This document shows, piece by piece, positions 1 to 12,300 of a stretch of DNA of 64,000 nt. The notes below the pieces were generated by a model. That model was not told the origin of the DNA. It worked only from the letters and a program-made list of their open reading frames with translations, and made no database searches. The stretch is taken from assembly GCF_000421185.1 (NCBI RefSeq), contig NZ_ATWJ01000014.1, positions 62,001 through 126,000 on the forward strand, in the 5' to 3' direction. The number at the start of each line of letters is the position of its first letter. The first letter of the stretch is position 1. Source of the DNA: Ornithinimicrobium pekingense DSM 21552 (GTDB taxonomy: Bacteria; Actinomycetota; Actinomycetes; Actinomycetales; Dermatophilaceae). The position numbers and the translations under genes are program-made.

Positions 1-389
1 AGGCCGGTCGCGATCTGCAGCTTGGCCTTGGGCTGCTCCTGGCGGGCGACGATCTGCTCGACGGCCAGCACCAGGTTGCCGCCCGCGATGCCGGCCTTGA
101 CCAGGTTGACGCCCAGCGTGACGTCGTTGCAGCCGTTGAGACGCGTCAGCAGGTCGTCGGGCACGGTGCCGGCGACCTGCCACTGGCCGAAGACCCGCAT
201 GATGTCGAACTGCTCGCCCTGGACGATCTTGACGAACATCCGCTGGTCCCTGACCTCGAAGGCGACGTCGCCCTCCTTGTCCAGGTCGGGGCTCATCTGC
301 AGGTCCTGCAGCGCGTCGAGCACGCGGCCGGACAGCGGGCGCTCCTGCGGCGGCGGGGGGAAGTTGGGAAGCGACGTGGGATCGGTCAT
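1..389 (-). CDS. YbjN-domain protein, partial at the window edge
   Basis: The reading frame starts at ATG 389 and stays open to base 1, so only the N-terminal ~129 residues are visible. The protein begins MTDPTSLPNFPPPPQERPL and continues with a fold typical of YbjN/type-III-secretion-chaperone-like proteins (alternating strands around FEVRDQRMFVKIVQGEQF, then a helix ending LTRLNGCNDVTLGVN). Members are small cytoplasmic proteins of unclear function, often annotated as putative sensory proteins. It is transcribed away from glgX. A TACGTT hexamer lies 7 nt before the ATG, suggesting a leaderless mRNA. The family call is by overall pattern and is moderately sure. Confidence 0.6.
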   Translation of the reverse strand, partial: MTDPTSLPNFPPPPQERPLSGRVLDALQDLQMSPDLDKEGDVAFEVRDQRMFVKIVQGEQFDIMRVFGQWQVAGTVPDDLLTRLNGCNDVTLGVNLVKAGIAGGNLVLAVEQIVARQEQPKAKLQIATG

Positions 390-396
390 GGGCACC

Positions 397-402
397 AACG
401 TA
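397..402 (-). promoter_or_regulatory. -10 element of YbjN gene, leaderless
   Basis: TACGTT on the minus strand, separated by 7 nt from ATG 389, places the expected transcription start on or next to the A of the start codon. No Shine-Dalgarno is present. Confidence 0.5.
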
Positions 403-488
403 CCCGTCGCCCTGCGGCCGCCCCAGCCGACCCGGGACGGGTACGGAGCATGCCGGGGTGGCCGCGTCCACGGCGCACGCGCGCTGCA

Positions 489-494
489 TACCCT
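489..494 (+). promoter_or_regulatory. -10 element of glgX, leaderless
   Basis: TACCCT ends 6 nt before ATG 501, so +1 is predicted at the start codon itself. No clear -35 and no Shine-Dalgarno are visible. Confidence 0.5.
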
Positions 495-500
495 GGCCCC

Positions 501-2648
501 ATGCCCGCCCCGCTCCGCCCCCGCCGCAGCCTCGAGACACCTCCCCCGCTGGGGGTGACGATGTCGGTGCTGGGCACGGAGGTGGCGGTCGTCGCGCGGC
601 ACGCCACCGCCGTGGACCTGTGCCTCTTCACCGAGGGCAGCGAGAAGCGCCTGCCGCTGCGCCGCACCGCCCACGGCATCTGGTGGGACCTGGTCCCCGA
701 CGGCGCGCTGGTGCCGGGCACCCGCTACGGCTTCCGGGTCGACGGGCCCTGGGACCCGCACGTCGGGCACCGGCACAACGCCGCCAAGCTGCTGCTCGAC
801 CCCTACGGGCAGGCCGTGGACGGGTGGGTGCACTGGGAGCCGGAGGTCTACGGCCACGTGGTGGACGGGCGCGACCAGCACGACCACGACACCCGGGACG
901 ACCGCGACTCCGCGCCGTTCGTGCCCCGCTCCGTGGTGGTGGACCAGGCCTTCGACTGGGGCGACGACGTGGCCCCGGCGGTGCCGTGGTCGGAGACGGT
1001 CGTCTACGAGGCGCACGTGCGCGGGCTGACCATGCGCCACCCCGCGGTCCCGCCGCACCTGCAGGGGACCTATGCCGCCCTGGCCCACCCGGCCGTCCTC
1101 GAGCACCTCACCGGGCTCGGGGTCACCACCCTGGAGCTGCTGCCGGTGCACGCCTTCGCCTCCGAGGCGGCGCTCGTGCAGCGCGGGCTGCGCAACTACT
1201 GGGGCTACAACTCCCTGGGCTTCTTCGCCCCGCACGCCGGGTATGCGGCCGCGAACGACCCCCAGGGCGTGGTCGACGAGCTCAAGGGCGCGGTCCGGGC
1301 GCTGCACGCGGCCGGCATCGAGGTCCTCCTCGACGTCGTCTACAACCACACCGCCGAGCAGTCCTCGCACAACGGGCCGACCCTGTCCTGGCGTGGCCTG
1401 GACAACCGGACCTACTACCGCCTCGACGACCGGGGCCGTGACATCGACGTCACGGGCACCGGTAACACCGTCGACCTGCGCGACCCGCTCGTGGTCCGGA
1501 TGGTGCTGGACTCGCTGCGCCACTGGGTGCAGGAGTTCCACGTCGACGGCTTCCGCTTCGACCTGGCGCCGGCGCTGGCCCGCGGCGACGACGGCTACCG
1601 CCCCGACCACCCCTTCCTCGTCGCGCTGCAGACCGACCCGGTGCTCTCGGGCGCCAAGCTGGTCGCCGAGCCGTGGGACGTCGGGGTCCACGGGTGGCGC
1701 ACGGGGCAGTTCCCGCCGCCGTTCGCCGAGTGGAACGACCGCTACCGCGACACCGTGCGCACCTTCTGGCTGGCCGACACCGGCCGCTCGCTCGCCGGGC
1801 AGCCAGGGCACGGCGTGCGCGAGCTGGCCACGCGCATCGCGGGGTCGGCCGACATGTTCGCCGCGGCCGACCGGGGGCCGGTGGCCTCGGTCAACATCGT
1901 CACCGCCCACGACGGCTTCACGATGGCCGACCTCACCGCCTACGAGACCAAGCACAACCTGGCCAACGGCGAGGACAACCGCGACGGCCACAGCGACAAC
2001 CGTTCGTGGAACCACGGCGTCGAGGGTCCGACGACCGACGTGGCGGTGCTGGAGGCGCGGCAGCGGTCGGTACGCAACCTGCTGGCGACGCTGCTGCTGT
2101 CCACCGGCGTGCCGATGCTGGTCGCCGGGGACGAGCTCGGCCGCACGCAGGGCGGCAACAACAACGCCTACAACCAGGACAACTCGACCTCCTGGCTGCG
2201 CTGGACGCTGGAGCCGTGGCAGGAGGCGCTGCTGGGCGACACCCGGGCCCTGCTGGCCCTGCGGCGCGAGCTGCCGGTGCTGCGCCCTGCGACCTTCCCC
2301 ACCTACGAGCCGGTCGCCGGGCGATCACGCCTGCGGTGGTACGACGAGAGCGGGCACAGCGTCTCGGACGAGGCGTGGGCGGACCCCTCGCGCCGGACCG
2401 TCGTCGCGCTCTACGACTCCCTGCACGAGGTCGACGACCGTCAGGCGGTCGTCCTCGTCGTGCACGGCGGGCTCGACGCCGCCGAGGTGGTCGCCCCCGA
2501 GGTGCACGGCGTCGCGACGTGGCGGGTGCGGTGGAGCAGCACGGGGGCGGCGGGCGGAGCGCCGGCCTCCGGCGCGGTCGCTCCCGGGGAGCCGCTGCAG
2601 GTCGGCGCCACCAGCTTCACGGTCCTGGTCGGCGCCCTCGAGGGTTGA
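501..2648 (+). CDS. glgX: Glycogen debranching enzyme GlgX (isoamylase type, GH13)
   Basis: Predicted 715-residue cytoplasmic enzyme that hydrolyses alpha-1,6 branches of phosphorylase-trimmed glycogen. An N-terminal CBM48-like beta domain (about residues 10-110, with GFRVDGPWDP) precedes the GH13 barrel. Visible motifs are DVVYNHT, the nucleophile Asp354 in FRFDLAPAL, the acid/base Glu390 in LVAEPWD and Asp471 in TAHDGF. EDNRDGHSDNRSWN and GDELGRTQGGNNNAYNQDN are characteristic of the GlgX family. The start at 501 was chosen because a TACCCT -10 element sits 6 nt upstream; the frame is open further upstream but without a signal. It converges on glgP, its metabolic partner, across an array of 32-bp repeats. 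Confidence 0.93.
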   Translation: MPAPLRPRRSLETPPPLGVTMSVLGTEVAVVARHATAVDLCLFTEGSEKRLPLRRTAHGIWWDLVPDGALVPGTRYGFRVDGPWDPHVGHRHNAAKLLLDPYGQAVDGWVHWEPEVYGHVVDGRDQHDHDTRDDRDSAPFVPRSVVVDQAFDWGDDVAPAVPWSETVVYEAHVRGLTMRHPAVPPHLQGTYAALAHPAVLEHLTGLGVTTLELLPVHAFASEAALVQRGLRNYWGYNSLGFFAPHAGYAAANDPQGVVDELKGAVRALHAAGIEVLLDVVYNHTAEQSSHNGPTLSWRGLDNRTYYRLDDRGRDIDVTGTGNTVDLRDPLVVRMVLDSLRHWVQEFHVDGFRFDLAPALARGDDGYRPDHPFLVALQTDPVLSGAKLVAEPWDVGVHGWRTGQFPPPFAEWNDRYRDTVRTFWLADTGRSLAGQPGHGVRELATRIAGSADMFAAADRGPVASVNIVTAHDGFTMADLTAYETKHNLANGEDNRDGHSDNRSWNHGVEGPTTDVAVLEARQRSVRNLLATLLLSTGVPMLVAGDELGRTQGGNNNAYNQDNSTSWLRWTLEPWQEALLGDTRALLALRRELPVLRPATFPTYEPVAGRSRLRWYDESGHSVSDEAWADPSRRTVVALYDSLHEVDDRQAVVLVVHGGLDAAEVVAPEVHGVATWRVRWSSTGAAGGAPASGAVAPGEPLQVGATSFTVLVGALEG

Positions 2649-2649
2649 C

Positions 2650-2775
2650 TCCCGACCGACGACGCCGGACGTACGGCATACCCGCGACCGACGACGCCGG
2701 ATGTTCGCGGAGCGAACACCGGACGTCGTCGGTCGGCAGGAGAGCGTGCACCCGACGTCCTCGGTCGGGTGGCGG
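2650..2775. repeat. 32-bp-period dyad repeat, locus A (2 direct + 2 inverted units)
   Basis: Core CCGACGACG occurs at 2656 and 2688 (direct). Core CGTCGTCGG at 2724 and its variant CGTCCTCGG at 2756 are in inverted orientation. Both runs have an exact 32-bp step and the two central cores start 36 bp apart. The element fills the space between the convergent glgX and glgP genes and can fold into a long imperfect hairpin, so it may also act as a bidirectional terminator. Its flanks share GGTCGNCAGGAGAGCG with locus B. Confidence 0.85.
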
Positions 2776-2780
2776 GTGGG

Positions 2781-5363
2781 TCAGGGCAGCGTGACGAGCC
2801 CCAGCTCGGCGTCGGAGGACAGGTGCTCGTGGCGCGGCAGCACCCGCACGGTCCACCCCAGCGACCCGGTGCGGGCCAGGCGGAGGCTACCGTCGAAGCG
2901 GTGGCGGCCCTCCTCGTAGGACTGGGTCGGCTCCAGGTCGAGGTAGTCGACGTCGGTGAGCGTGTCCTCCGCGTTGGCGCGGCCGTAGGCCATCTGCACC
3001 TTCACCGAGCGCGGGTCCAGGTCGCCCAGCCCGACGTAGGCGTGCACAGCGACCTCGTCACCGATCTGCGGTGCGTCGGACAGGCCCTCGGCGTCGACGT
3101 GGTCGATGCGCACGTGCCGCCAGTTGTGCCTGACCTGTCCCACGTAGCGGGCCAGCGAGCGCGCGCCGGCGTAGTCGTCCTCGGCCACCGCCCAGGCGGC
3201 GTGGGCCGCCGGCCAGTAGAGGGCCTCGGTGTAGTCGCGCACCATACGGTCGGCCAGCACCTTGGGGCCCAGCGTCGACAGGGTGTGGCTGACCTTGTCG
3301 AGCCAGCGCTGCGGCAGGCCCTGGGCGTCGCGGTCGTAGAAGGTCGGCACCACCGTCTTCTCGAGCAGTTCGTAGAGCGCGGCGGCCTCGAGGTCGTCCC
3401 GGCGGTCGGGGTCCTCGACACCGTCGGCGGTCGGGATCGCCCAGCCGTTCTGCCCGTCGTACCACTCGTCCCACCAGCCGTCGAGGATCGAGAGGTTGAG
3501 CGCGCCGTTGAGCGCGGCCTTCATCCCGGACGTGCCGCACGCCTCGAACGGGCGCAGCGGGTTGTTGAGCCAGACGTCGCAGCCCGGGTAGAGCTGCTGG
3601 GCCATCGCGATGTCGTAGTTGGGCAGGTAGATGATCTTCCCGCGGACCTCGGGGTCGTCGGTGAAGCGCACCATCTCCTGGATGAGAGCCTTGCCGGTGT
3701 CGTCGGCCGGGTGAGACTTGCCCGCGATGATCACCTGCACCGGGCGGTCGGGGTCGCACAGCAGCTTCTTGAGGCGCTCGGGGTCGCGCAGCATCAGCGT
3801 CAGACGTTTGTATGTCGCGCCGCGCCGGGCGAAGCCGATGGTCAGCGCGTCGGGGTCGAGGATGTCCTCGGTCCAGCCGAGCTCGGCCTCGGTGGCACCG
3901 CGGTCGAGCAGCGACTGCCGGAAGCGGGCCCGGGCGTCCTCGATGAGCTGCTGGCGCAGCTCGCGCTTGGTGGCCCAGAAGGCGTCGATCGGCACCTCGT
4001 GCACGCGGGTGAAGACCGAGCGGGAGGCCACGTCCGGACCCAGGTGGGCCTTGGCCAGGTCGTAGAGCTTGCGGTCGACCCAGGTGCCGGCGTGCACGCC
4101 GTTGGTCACCGAGCCGATCGGCACCTCGTCGAGGTCGAAGCCCGGCCACAGGCCGCAGAACATCTCGCGGCTGACCGCGCCGTGCAGCTGGGAGACGCCG
4201 TTGACGCGCTGACCCAGCCGCATACCCATGACGGCCATGTTGAAGCGCGAGGCGTCGCCGCCCTCGTAGTCCTCGGCGCCGAGCGCGAGCAACCGCTCCA
4301 GCGGCACACCGGGCAGGGAGTTGCCCTCGTCGCCGAAGTGCGCGGCGATCGCGCCCACGTCGAAGCGGTCGATGCCCGCGGGGACCGGCGTGTGGGTGGT
4401 GAAGACCGTGCCGGCGCGGACCGCCTGCAGCGCCTCGTCGAAGGTCAGGTCGCCGCCGGTGACCAGCTCGCTGATCCGCTCCACGCCCTGGAAGCCGGCG
4501 TGGCCCTCGTTGGTGTGGTAGACCGTCGGCGCCGGCGCACCCGTGATCCGCGAGTAGGCGCGCAGTGCGCGCACGCCGCCGATGCCGAGCAGCATCTCCT
4601 GCTCCAGGCGCTGGTCGCCGCCACCGCCGTAGAGGCGGTTGGTGACCTCACGGCGGGAGGCGTCGTTGGTCTCGACGTCGGAGTCGAGCAGCAGCAGGGG
4701 CACCCGGCCGACCTGGGCACGCCACACGTGGGCGTCCAGGTGGCCCCCGCGCGGCATGGCCAGGCGGATGACGAGCGGGGAGCCGTCCTCCTCGCGCAGC
4801 AGCGACAGCGGCAGGTCGTCCGGATCCAGGACCGGGTAGGACTCCTGCTGCCAGCCGTCGGCGTTGAAGCGCTGGGCGAAGTAGCCCGACTTGTAGAACA
4901 GGCCCACTCCGACGATCGGGATGCCCTGGTCGGAGGCGGCCTTGAGGTGGTCGCCGGCCAGGATGCCCAGGCCGCCGGAGTACTGCGGCAGCACCGAGGT
5001 GATCCCGAACTCCGGGGAGAAGTAGGCGATCGCCTCCAGCGTGCGGCCGTCCCAGCGGCCGGCGCCCTGCTCGTGGTACCAGCGCGGCTTGGTCAGGTAG
5101 CGCTCGAGGTCCTCGTGCGCCTCGTGCACCCGGGTGACGAACTCCTCGTCGGCGGCGAGGCGCTCCATGTCGCGCGTGCGCAGGGAGGAGAGCACGGCGA
5201 CCGGGTCCTGGCCCGTCGACTCCCACAGCCGGGGGTCGATGCCCGCGAACAGGTCGCGGGTCGGCGGGTGCCAGGACCAGCGCAGGTTGAGCGCGAGGTC
5301 GTGGAGCGGGGCAAGGTTGCTGGGGAGCACGGTCCGGACGTGCAACCGACGAATAGCCTTCAC
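2781..5363 (-). CDS. glgP: Alpha-glucan (glycogen) phosphorylase, GT35
   Basis: 860-residue PLP enzyme releasing glucose-1-phosphate from alpha-1,4 glucan ends. The N-terminal part (NLAPLHDLALNLRWSWHP) is the extra domain found in the actinobacterial/archaeal-type alpha-glucan phosphorylases. Further on, YFSPEFGI, VYHTNEGHAGF and the PLP site EACGTSGMKAALNG (Lys615) are present. The start was set at GTG 5363: MKAIRRLHVRTVLPSNLAPL matches the family N-terminus, while the longer open frame upstream runs through the glgE promoter. A TATCCT -10 element lies 8 nt before the GTG and a TGCAAG-N2-CTTGCA palindrome just upstream of it. Divergent from glgE, convergent with glgX. Confidence 0.93.
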   Translation of the reverse strand: MKAIRRLHVRTVLPSNLAPLHDLALNLRWSWHPPTRDLFAGIDPRLWESTGQDPVAVLSSLRTRDMERLAADEEFVTRVHEAHEDLERYLTKPRWYHEQGAGRWDGRTLEAIAYFSPEFGITSVLPQYSGGLGILAGDHLKAASDQGIPIVGVGLFYKSGYFAQRFNADGWQQESYPVLDPDDLPLSLLREEDGSPLVIRLAMPRGGHLDAHVWRAQVGRVPLLLLDSDVETNDASRREVTNRLYGGGGDQRLEQEMLLGIGGVRALRAYSRITGAPAPTVYHTNEGHAGFQGVERISELVTGGDLTFDEALQAVRAGTVFTTHTPVPAGIDRFDVGAIAAHFGDEGNSLPGVPLERLLALGAEDYEGGDASRFNMAVMGMRLGQRVNGVSQLHGAVSREMFCGLWPGFDLDEVPIGSVTNGVHAGTWVDRKLYDLAKAHLGPDVASRSVFTRVHEVPIDAFWATKRELRQQLIEDARARFRQSLLDRGATEAELGWTEDILDPDALTIGFARRGATYKRLTLMLRDPERLKKLLCDPDRPVQVIIAGKSHPADDTGKALIQEMVRFTDDPEVRGKIIYLPNYDIAMAQQLYPGCDVWLNNPLRPFEACGTSGMKAALNGALNLSILDGWWDEWYDGQNGWAIPTADGVEDPDRRDDLEAAALYELLEKTVVPTFYDRDAQGLPQRWLDKVSHTLSTLGPKVLADRMVRDYTEALYWPAAHAAWAVAEDDYAGARSLARYVGQVRHNWRHVRIDHVDAEGLSDAPQIGDEVAVHAYVGLGDLDPRSVKVQMAYGRANAEDTLTDVDYLDLEPTQSYEEGRHRFDGSLRLARTGSLGWTVRVLPRHEHLSSDAELGLVTLP

Positions 5364-5371
5364 GAGGGGCA

Positions 5372-5377
5372 AGGATA
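5372..5377 (-). promoter_or_regulatory. -10 element of glgP
   Basis: TATCCT on the minus strand, 8 nt before GTG 5363, implies a leaderless or nearly leaderless mRNA. Confidence 0.5.
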
Positions 5378-5388
5378 GGCGACCGCGA

Positions 5389-5402
5389 TGCAAGAACTTG
5401 CA
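5389..5402. promoter_or_regulatory. MalR/LacI-type operator between glgP and glgE
   Basis: Perfect inverted repeat TGCAAG-AA-CTTGCA in the 154-bp divergent region, 12 bp upstream of the glgP -10 hexamer. The sequence resembles the CTTGCA-containing operators described for LacI-family maltose regulators of actinobacteria (established for Streptomyces MalR-type sites). Location suggests repression of glgP and possibly of glgE; the regulator is not in this window. Confidence 0.65.
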
Positions 5403-5504
5403 GCGGCGCGGCGTCGGTGCGCCCGGGGCTGCGGACGGACGAGGGCGGACGCCGGTCGGGCGGCGGTCGGGCACGTGCGGATGCTGCGACGCCCGGTTCA
5501 CGGG

Positions 5505-5510
5505 TAGCGT
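5505..5510 (+). promoter_or_regulatory. -10 element of glgE, leaderless
   Basis: TAGCGT is followed by 7 nt and GTG 5518. No Shine-Dalgarno is present before the GTG. Confidence 0.5.
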
Positions 5511-5517
5511 GAGCGGC

Positions 5518-7614
<2,097 letters not shown>

Positions 7615-7627
7615 GGAAGGACCGGCG

Positions 7628-9370
7628 ATGCGAGGCCTCAACCTGCACCAGCCAGGGCTGAAGAACGACCCCGACTGGTTCCGCAAGGCGGTCTTCTACG
7701 AGGTCCTCGTCCGGGCCTTCGAGGACTCCTCCGGCTCCGGCTCCGGCGACTTCAGCGGACTGGTCGGCCGGCTGGACTACCTGCAGTGGCTCGGCGTCGA
7801 CTGCCTGTGGATCCCGCCCTTCTACGCCTCGCCCCTGCGCGACGGCGGGTACGACGTCGCCGACTACACCGCGGTGCTGCCGGAGTTCGGCACGCTGCCG
7901 GACTTCCGCGAGCTGATCAGCCAGGCGCACGCCCGCGGGATCCGGATCATCACCGACCTGGTGATGAACCACACCAGCGACCAGCACCCGTGGTTCCAGG
8001 CCAGCCGTTCCGACCCCGAGGGGCCCTACGGCGACTTCTACGTGTGGTCCGACACCGACGAGAAGTACAGCGACGCGCGCATCATCTTCGTCGACACCGA
8101 GACCTCCAACTGGACCTTCGACGCGGTGCGGCGGCAGTTCTTCTGGCACCGCTTCTTCTCCCACCAGCCCGACCTCAACTTCGAGAACCCGGCGGTGCAG
8201 GAGGCGATGTTCGACGTCGTCCGCTTCTGGATGGACATGGGCATCGACGGCTTCCGGCTCGACGCGGTGCCCTACCTCTTCGAGGAGGAGGGCACCAACT
8301 GCGAGAACCTGCCGAGGACGCACGAGTTCCTCGCGGCGCTGCGCGCGATGGTCGACGAGGAGTACCCCGGGCGGGTGCTGCTGGCCGAGGCCAACCAGAT
8401 GCCGGCCGAGGTGGTCGACTACTACGGCACCGAGGAGGCCCCCGAGTGCCACATGTGCTTCCACTTCCCCGTCATGCCGCGGCTCTACTACGCGCTGCGC
8501 GAGGAGAAGGCCGAGCCGATCATCCGGGTGATGAACGAGACGCCGGCGATCCCCCGGGGCACCCAGTGGGGCACCTTCCTGCGCAACCACGACGAGCTGA
8601 CCCTGGAGATGGTCTCTGCCGAGGAGCGCTCGGCGATGTACGGCTGGTACGCCCCCGACCCGCGGATGCGGGCCAACATCGGCATCCGGCGGCGCCTGGC
8701 GCCGCTGCTGGACAACTCCCGCAGCGAGATCGAGCTGATCAACGCCCTGCTGCTGTCGCTGCCGGGCTCGCCCTGCCTGTACTACGGCGACGAGATCGGC
8801 ATGGGTGACAACATCTGGCTCTCCGACCGTGACGCGGTGCGGACCCCGATGCAGTGGACCCCCGACCGCAACGCGGGCTTCTCGACCGCCGACCCCGGCA
8901 AGCTCTACCTGCCGGTGGTCAGCTCGCTGGTCTACCACTACAACTCCGTCAACGTCGAGGCCCAGATGGCCAGCAGCGCCTCGCTGCTGCACTGGACCCG
9001 CGGGATGCTGCAGGTCCGCGGCGCCCACGACGTCTTCGGCATGGGCGAGTTCCACCTGTGCGAGACCGACAACGACGCGATGCTGGCCTTCGTGCGGGTG
9101 CTGCCCGAGGACGACGAGGGCGAGCGCGACGGCCACCCTGCCGTGCTCTGCGTCAGCAACCTCTCCTCCCGCCCGCAGGCGGCCACCGTCACGGTGCCCG
9201 AGCGGCTCCGCGGCGCCACCGTGCTCGACCTCTTCGGCGGCAACGGGTTCCCGGACATCGCCGACGACGGCACCGTCCGACTGACGATGGGCTCCCGCGA
9301 CTTCTTCTGGCTCGGCCTGGAGCCGCCGGTCGACGACACCCCCGCCCCCCGCGCCAAGGAGGACTCCTGA
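7628..9370 (+). CDS. treS: Trehalose synthase (maltose alpha-D-glucosyltransferase) TreS
   Basis: 580-residue GH13_16 enzyme interconverting trehalose and maltose, the entry to the GlgE pathway. Motifs: [16 protein letters not shown] at the N-terminus, [14 protein letters not shown], nucleophile Asp212 in GFRLDAVPY, acid/base Glu254 in LLAEANQMP, Asp322 in [10 protein letters not shown], and [14 protein letters not shown]. All residues expected for activity are present. The stop codon overlaps the next start (TGATG, ATG at 9370), indicating translational coupling to the maltokinase domain. In many bacteria TreS is fused to or paired with maltokinase; here they are adjacent but separate. Confidence 0.95.
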   Translation: MRGLNLHQPGLKNDPDWFRKAVFYEVLVRAFEDSSGSGSGDFSGLVGRLDYLQWLGVDCLWIPPFYASPLRDGGYDVADYTAVLPEFGTLPDFRELISQAHARGIRIITDLVMNHTSDQHPWFQASRSDPEGPYGDFYVWSDTDEKYSDARIIFVDTETSNWTFDAVRRQFFWHRFFSHQPDLNFENPAVQEAMFDVVRFWMDMGIDGFRLDAVPYLFEEEGTNCENLPRTHEFLAALRAMVDEEYPGRVLLAEANQMPAEVVDYYGTEEAPECHMCFHFPVMPRLYYALREEKAEPIIRVMNETPAIPRGTQWGTFLRNHDELTLEMVSAEERSAMYGWYAPDPRMRANIGIRRRLAPLLDNSRSEIELINALLLSLPGSPCLYYGDEIGMGDNIWLSDRDAVRTPMQWTPDRNAGFSTADPGKLYLPVVSSLVYHYNSVNVEAQMASSASLLHWTRGMLQVRGAHDVFGMGEFHLCETDNDAMLAFVRVLPEDDEGERDGHPAVLCVSNLSSRPQAATVTVPERLRGATVLDLFGGNGFPDIADDGTVRLTMGSRDFFWLGLEPPVDDTPAPRAKEDS

Positions 9371-12300
9371 TGGCCACCCTGTCCCCCGGATTCGACGAGT
9401 TCCTGCCGGCCTGGGTCGCGACCCAGCGCTGGTACCGCGGCAAGGGCCGTGAGCCCCGGCTGCAGCGCATCGCCGGCTACCGGTGGGAGGACCCCCAGGG
9501 CGAGGTCGGCCTCGAGGACCACATCCTCGTCGACCGCTCGGGCGAGGAGGAGGTCGTCTACCAGGTGCCGCTGTCCTACCGAGCCGAGCCGGTCGACTTC
9601 CTGGCCGACGCCCTCGTCGCCGTCGCCGAGCACGACGAGCTGGGCACCCGTTACATCTACGACGCCACCCACGACCCGGTGTTCGTCCAGACCCTGCTGC
9701 AGCACATCTACGGCGAGCACGACGTGCCCTCCGTGCGCTCCCGGCGCGTCGTCGCCGGCGCCGCCGCGCCCGCGCTGCACACCTGCCGGGTCCTGCGGGG
9801 CGAGCAGTCCAACACCTCGATCGTGGTGGAGCCGTTCGGCCGGACGCGCCCGGTGATCATCAAGGTGTTCCGGGTGCTGCAGCCCGGCGACAACCCCGAC
9901 GTGACCGTGCCCAGCGCGATCGCGCCGCTGGGCAACCGCATGGTGCCGGGGCCGATCGGGTATGCCGAGGGTCGCTGGCCGCTGCCGGACAGCACCGAGG
10001 CCCGGGGGCACCTCGCCTTCGTCCAGGAGTTCCTGGCCGACACCCGCGACGCCTGGCAGGTGGCGCTGGAGTCCGCCCGGGCCGAGGAGGACTTCGCCGG
10101 GCCGGCCCGCACGCTCGGTGCCGCCACCGCGCGGGTGCACGCCTCGCTGCGGGAGGCGTTCGAGACGCGCACCGGCGACCGGGAGAGCCGCACGACGCTG
10201 GTGGACCAGATGCGCCGACGGGCCGAGGCGGCCTTCGCCGAGGTGCCCGAGCTGGAGTTCTACCGCCAGGACGTCGAGCGGCTCTACGGCGCTCTCGAGG
10301 AGCTCGAGCTGCCGCCGCTGCAGCGGGTGCACGGGGACTACCACCTCGGCCAGGTGCTCGAGGTGCCCGGCCGGGGCTGGGTGCTGCTCGACTTCGAGGG
10401 AGAGCCGATGCGGCCGCTGGCGGAGCGGACCGCGCCCGACCTCGCGCTGCGCGACGTCGCGGGCATGCTGCGCTCGTTCGACTACGCCGCGGCCTCGGTC
10501 GAGCTGGGCGGGGAGGGCGAGCGCCGCGACTGGGCCGACCGGGCCCGCACCGCCTTCCTCCAGGGGTATGCCGAGGAGACCGGGGAGGACCTCGACGCCC
10601 AGGAGCTGCGGTCCCTGCTCGACGCGCTCGAGCTCGACAAGGCGCTCTACGAGGTCGTCTACGAGGCCCGCAACCGTCCCGACTGGATGCCCATCCCCGT
10701 GGGCGCCGTCCAACGCCTCGTCAACCGAGCCGGGCGACGGCGCGACGACGCTGACCTCCGCGCCGCCTCGGGCGACCAGGGGCGGGTCGGCCGTCACCGC
10801 GCCCCGGAGCAGAACGACGTCGCTGCAACCGCCCAGCCCCCTGCGGCTGCCGGACAGCCCCCCGCGGCCGCCGCCGCTACCCGGCAGGGTGGGCCGACGG
10901 GGAGCGAGCCCCACGAGCCGGCCGCCGCCGACTTCGGCGTCGTCCACGCCCCGGGCTCCACCGGTGCCGGGTCGCTCACCGACGACGAGGGCCACGTGCG
11001 CACCGCGGCGCAGCCCGAGGACTACGCCGCCCGACCGGTTCATCACGAGCACCGCACGTCCCCCGTCGGCGAGACCCCCGCCGCCGGCGAGACCCACGCC
11101 GCCGGTGAGACGTCGGCGCCTGCAGCCGGCGTCTCCGGGCAGGAGGCACCCCGCGCCTACCCGCCGGCCAGCGGACGACCCACGAGCGCCAGCGGCGGCG
11201 TGCCGCACGCCCCCATCGCCCCGCCGGCCGCGATGGTCAGCGCGGGGGACGCGCAGGAGCAGCGCCCCGACGAGGAGACGGTGGAGACCACCGTGACCGG
11301 TGGCGAGGAGCCACCGCCCTCGGTGGACGCCAACGAGCCGGCCGAGGTCGAGTGGCGCTACCCCGGCGCGAGCGGCTCTGCCCCCGTCCTCGGTCCGGAC
11401 GGCCGCCCGGTCGACCCCGCCGTGCTGCGTGAGCAGGCGTGGTCCGACGCGCTGTCCTCCCCGGCCGTGGTCACCGGCCAGCTCGTCGGCGACGCCGACG
11501 GGCAGGACGCGACCGACGAGCACGCGGTCCCCGGCACCCGCTCGAGGACGGTGCGCCGCGTGCCGCTGAGCCCGCCCGCCTCGCCGCCGGCACCGCATAC
11601 CCGCCCGCTCGACCTCGAGGAGGCGACCGACGTCGCCTACGGCCTGCACCGCAGCCCGCACCTGGTCCTGGGCCCCCACCCGTTCGAGGGGCACGTGACG
11701 ATCCGGGCCCTGCAGCCCGCCGCCGAGGCCGTCACGGTCCGGCTGGCCGACGGCACCGAGCTGGCGATGACCGAGGAGACCGGCGGCATCTGGGTCGCGG
11801 TCGTGCAGCAGGAGGACGTGCCCGACTACCGCCTCGCCGTCACCGAGCGGGGTGGGCACCGGGTCGTCGACGACGCCTACCGGCACCGCCCGCAGATCGG
11901 CGAGATGGACCTGCACCTGCTCGGCGAGGGCCGCCACGAGGAGCTGTGGAAGGTCCTGGGCTCCCACGTGCGGACCGTGCGGGACGGGATGGGCGAGGTC
12001 ACCGGCACCCACTTCGCGGTCTGGGCGCCCAACGCGCTGGCCGTGCACGTCATCGGTGACTTCAACGACTGGGACGGCAGCACGCACGCGCTGCACGTCC
12101 ACGAGAGCGTCGGCGTGTGGGAGCTCTTCGTCCCCGGGGTCGGGGCAGGGGCCCACTACAAGTACGACATCACCGGCCCGGACGGCACGCGGCGCGCCAA
12201 GACCGACCCGATGGCGCGGGCCACGGAGGTGCCGCCCTTCAACAACTCGGTGGTGACCGTCTCCAGCCACCGGTGGAGCGACGGGGACGCCGCGTGGATG

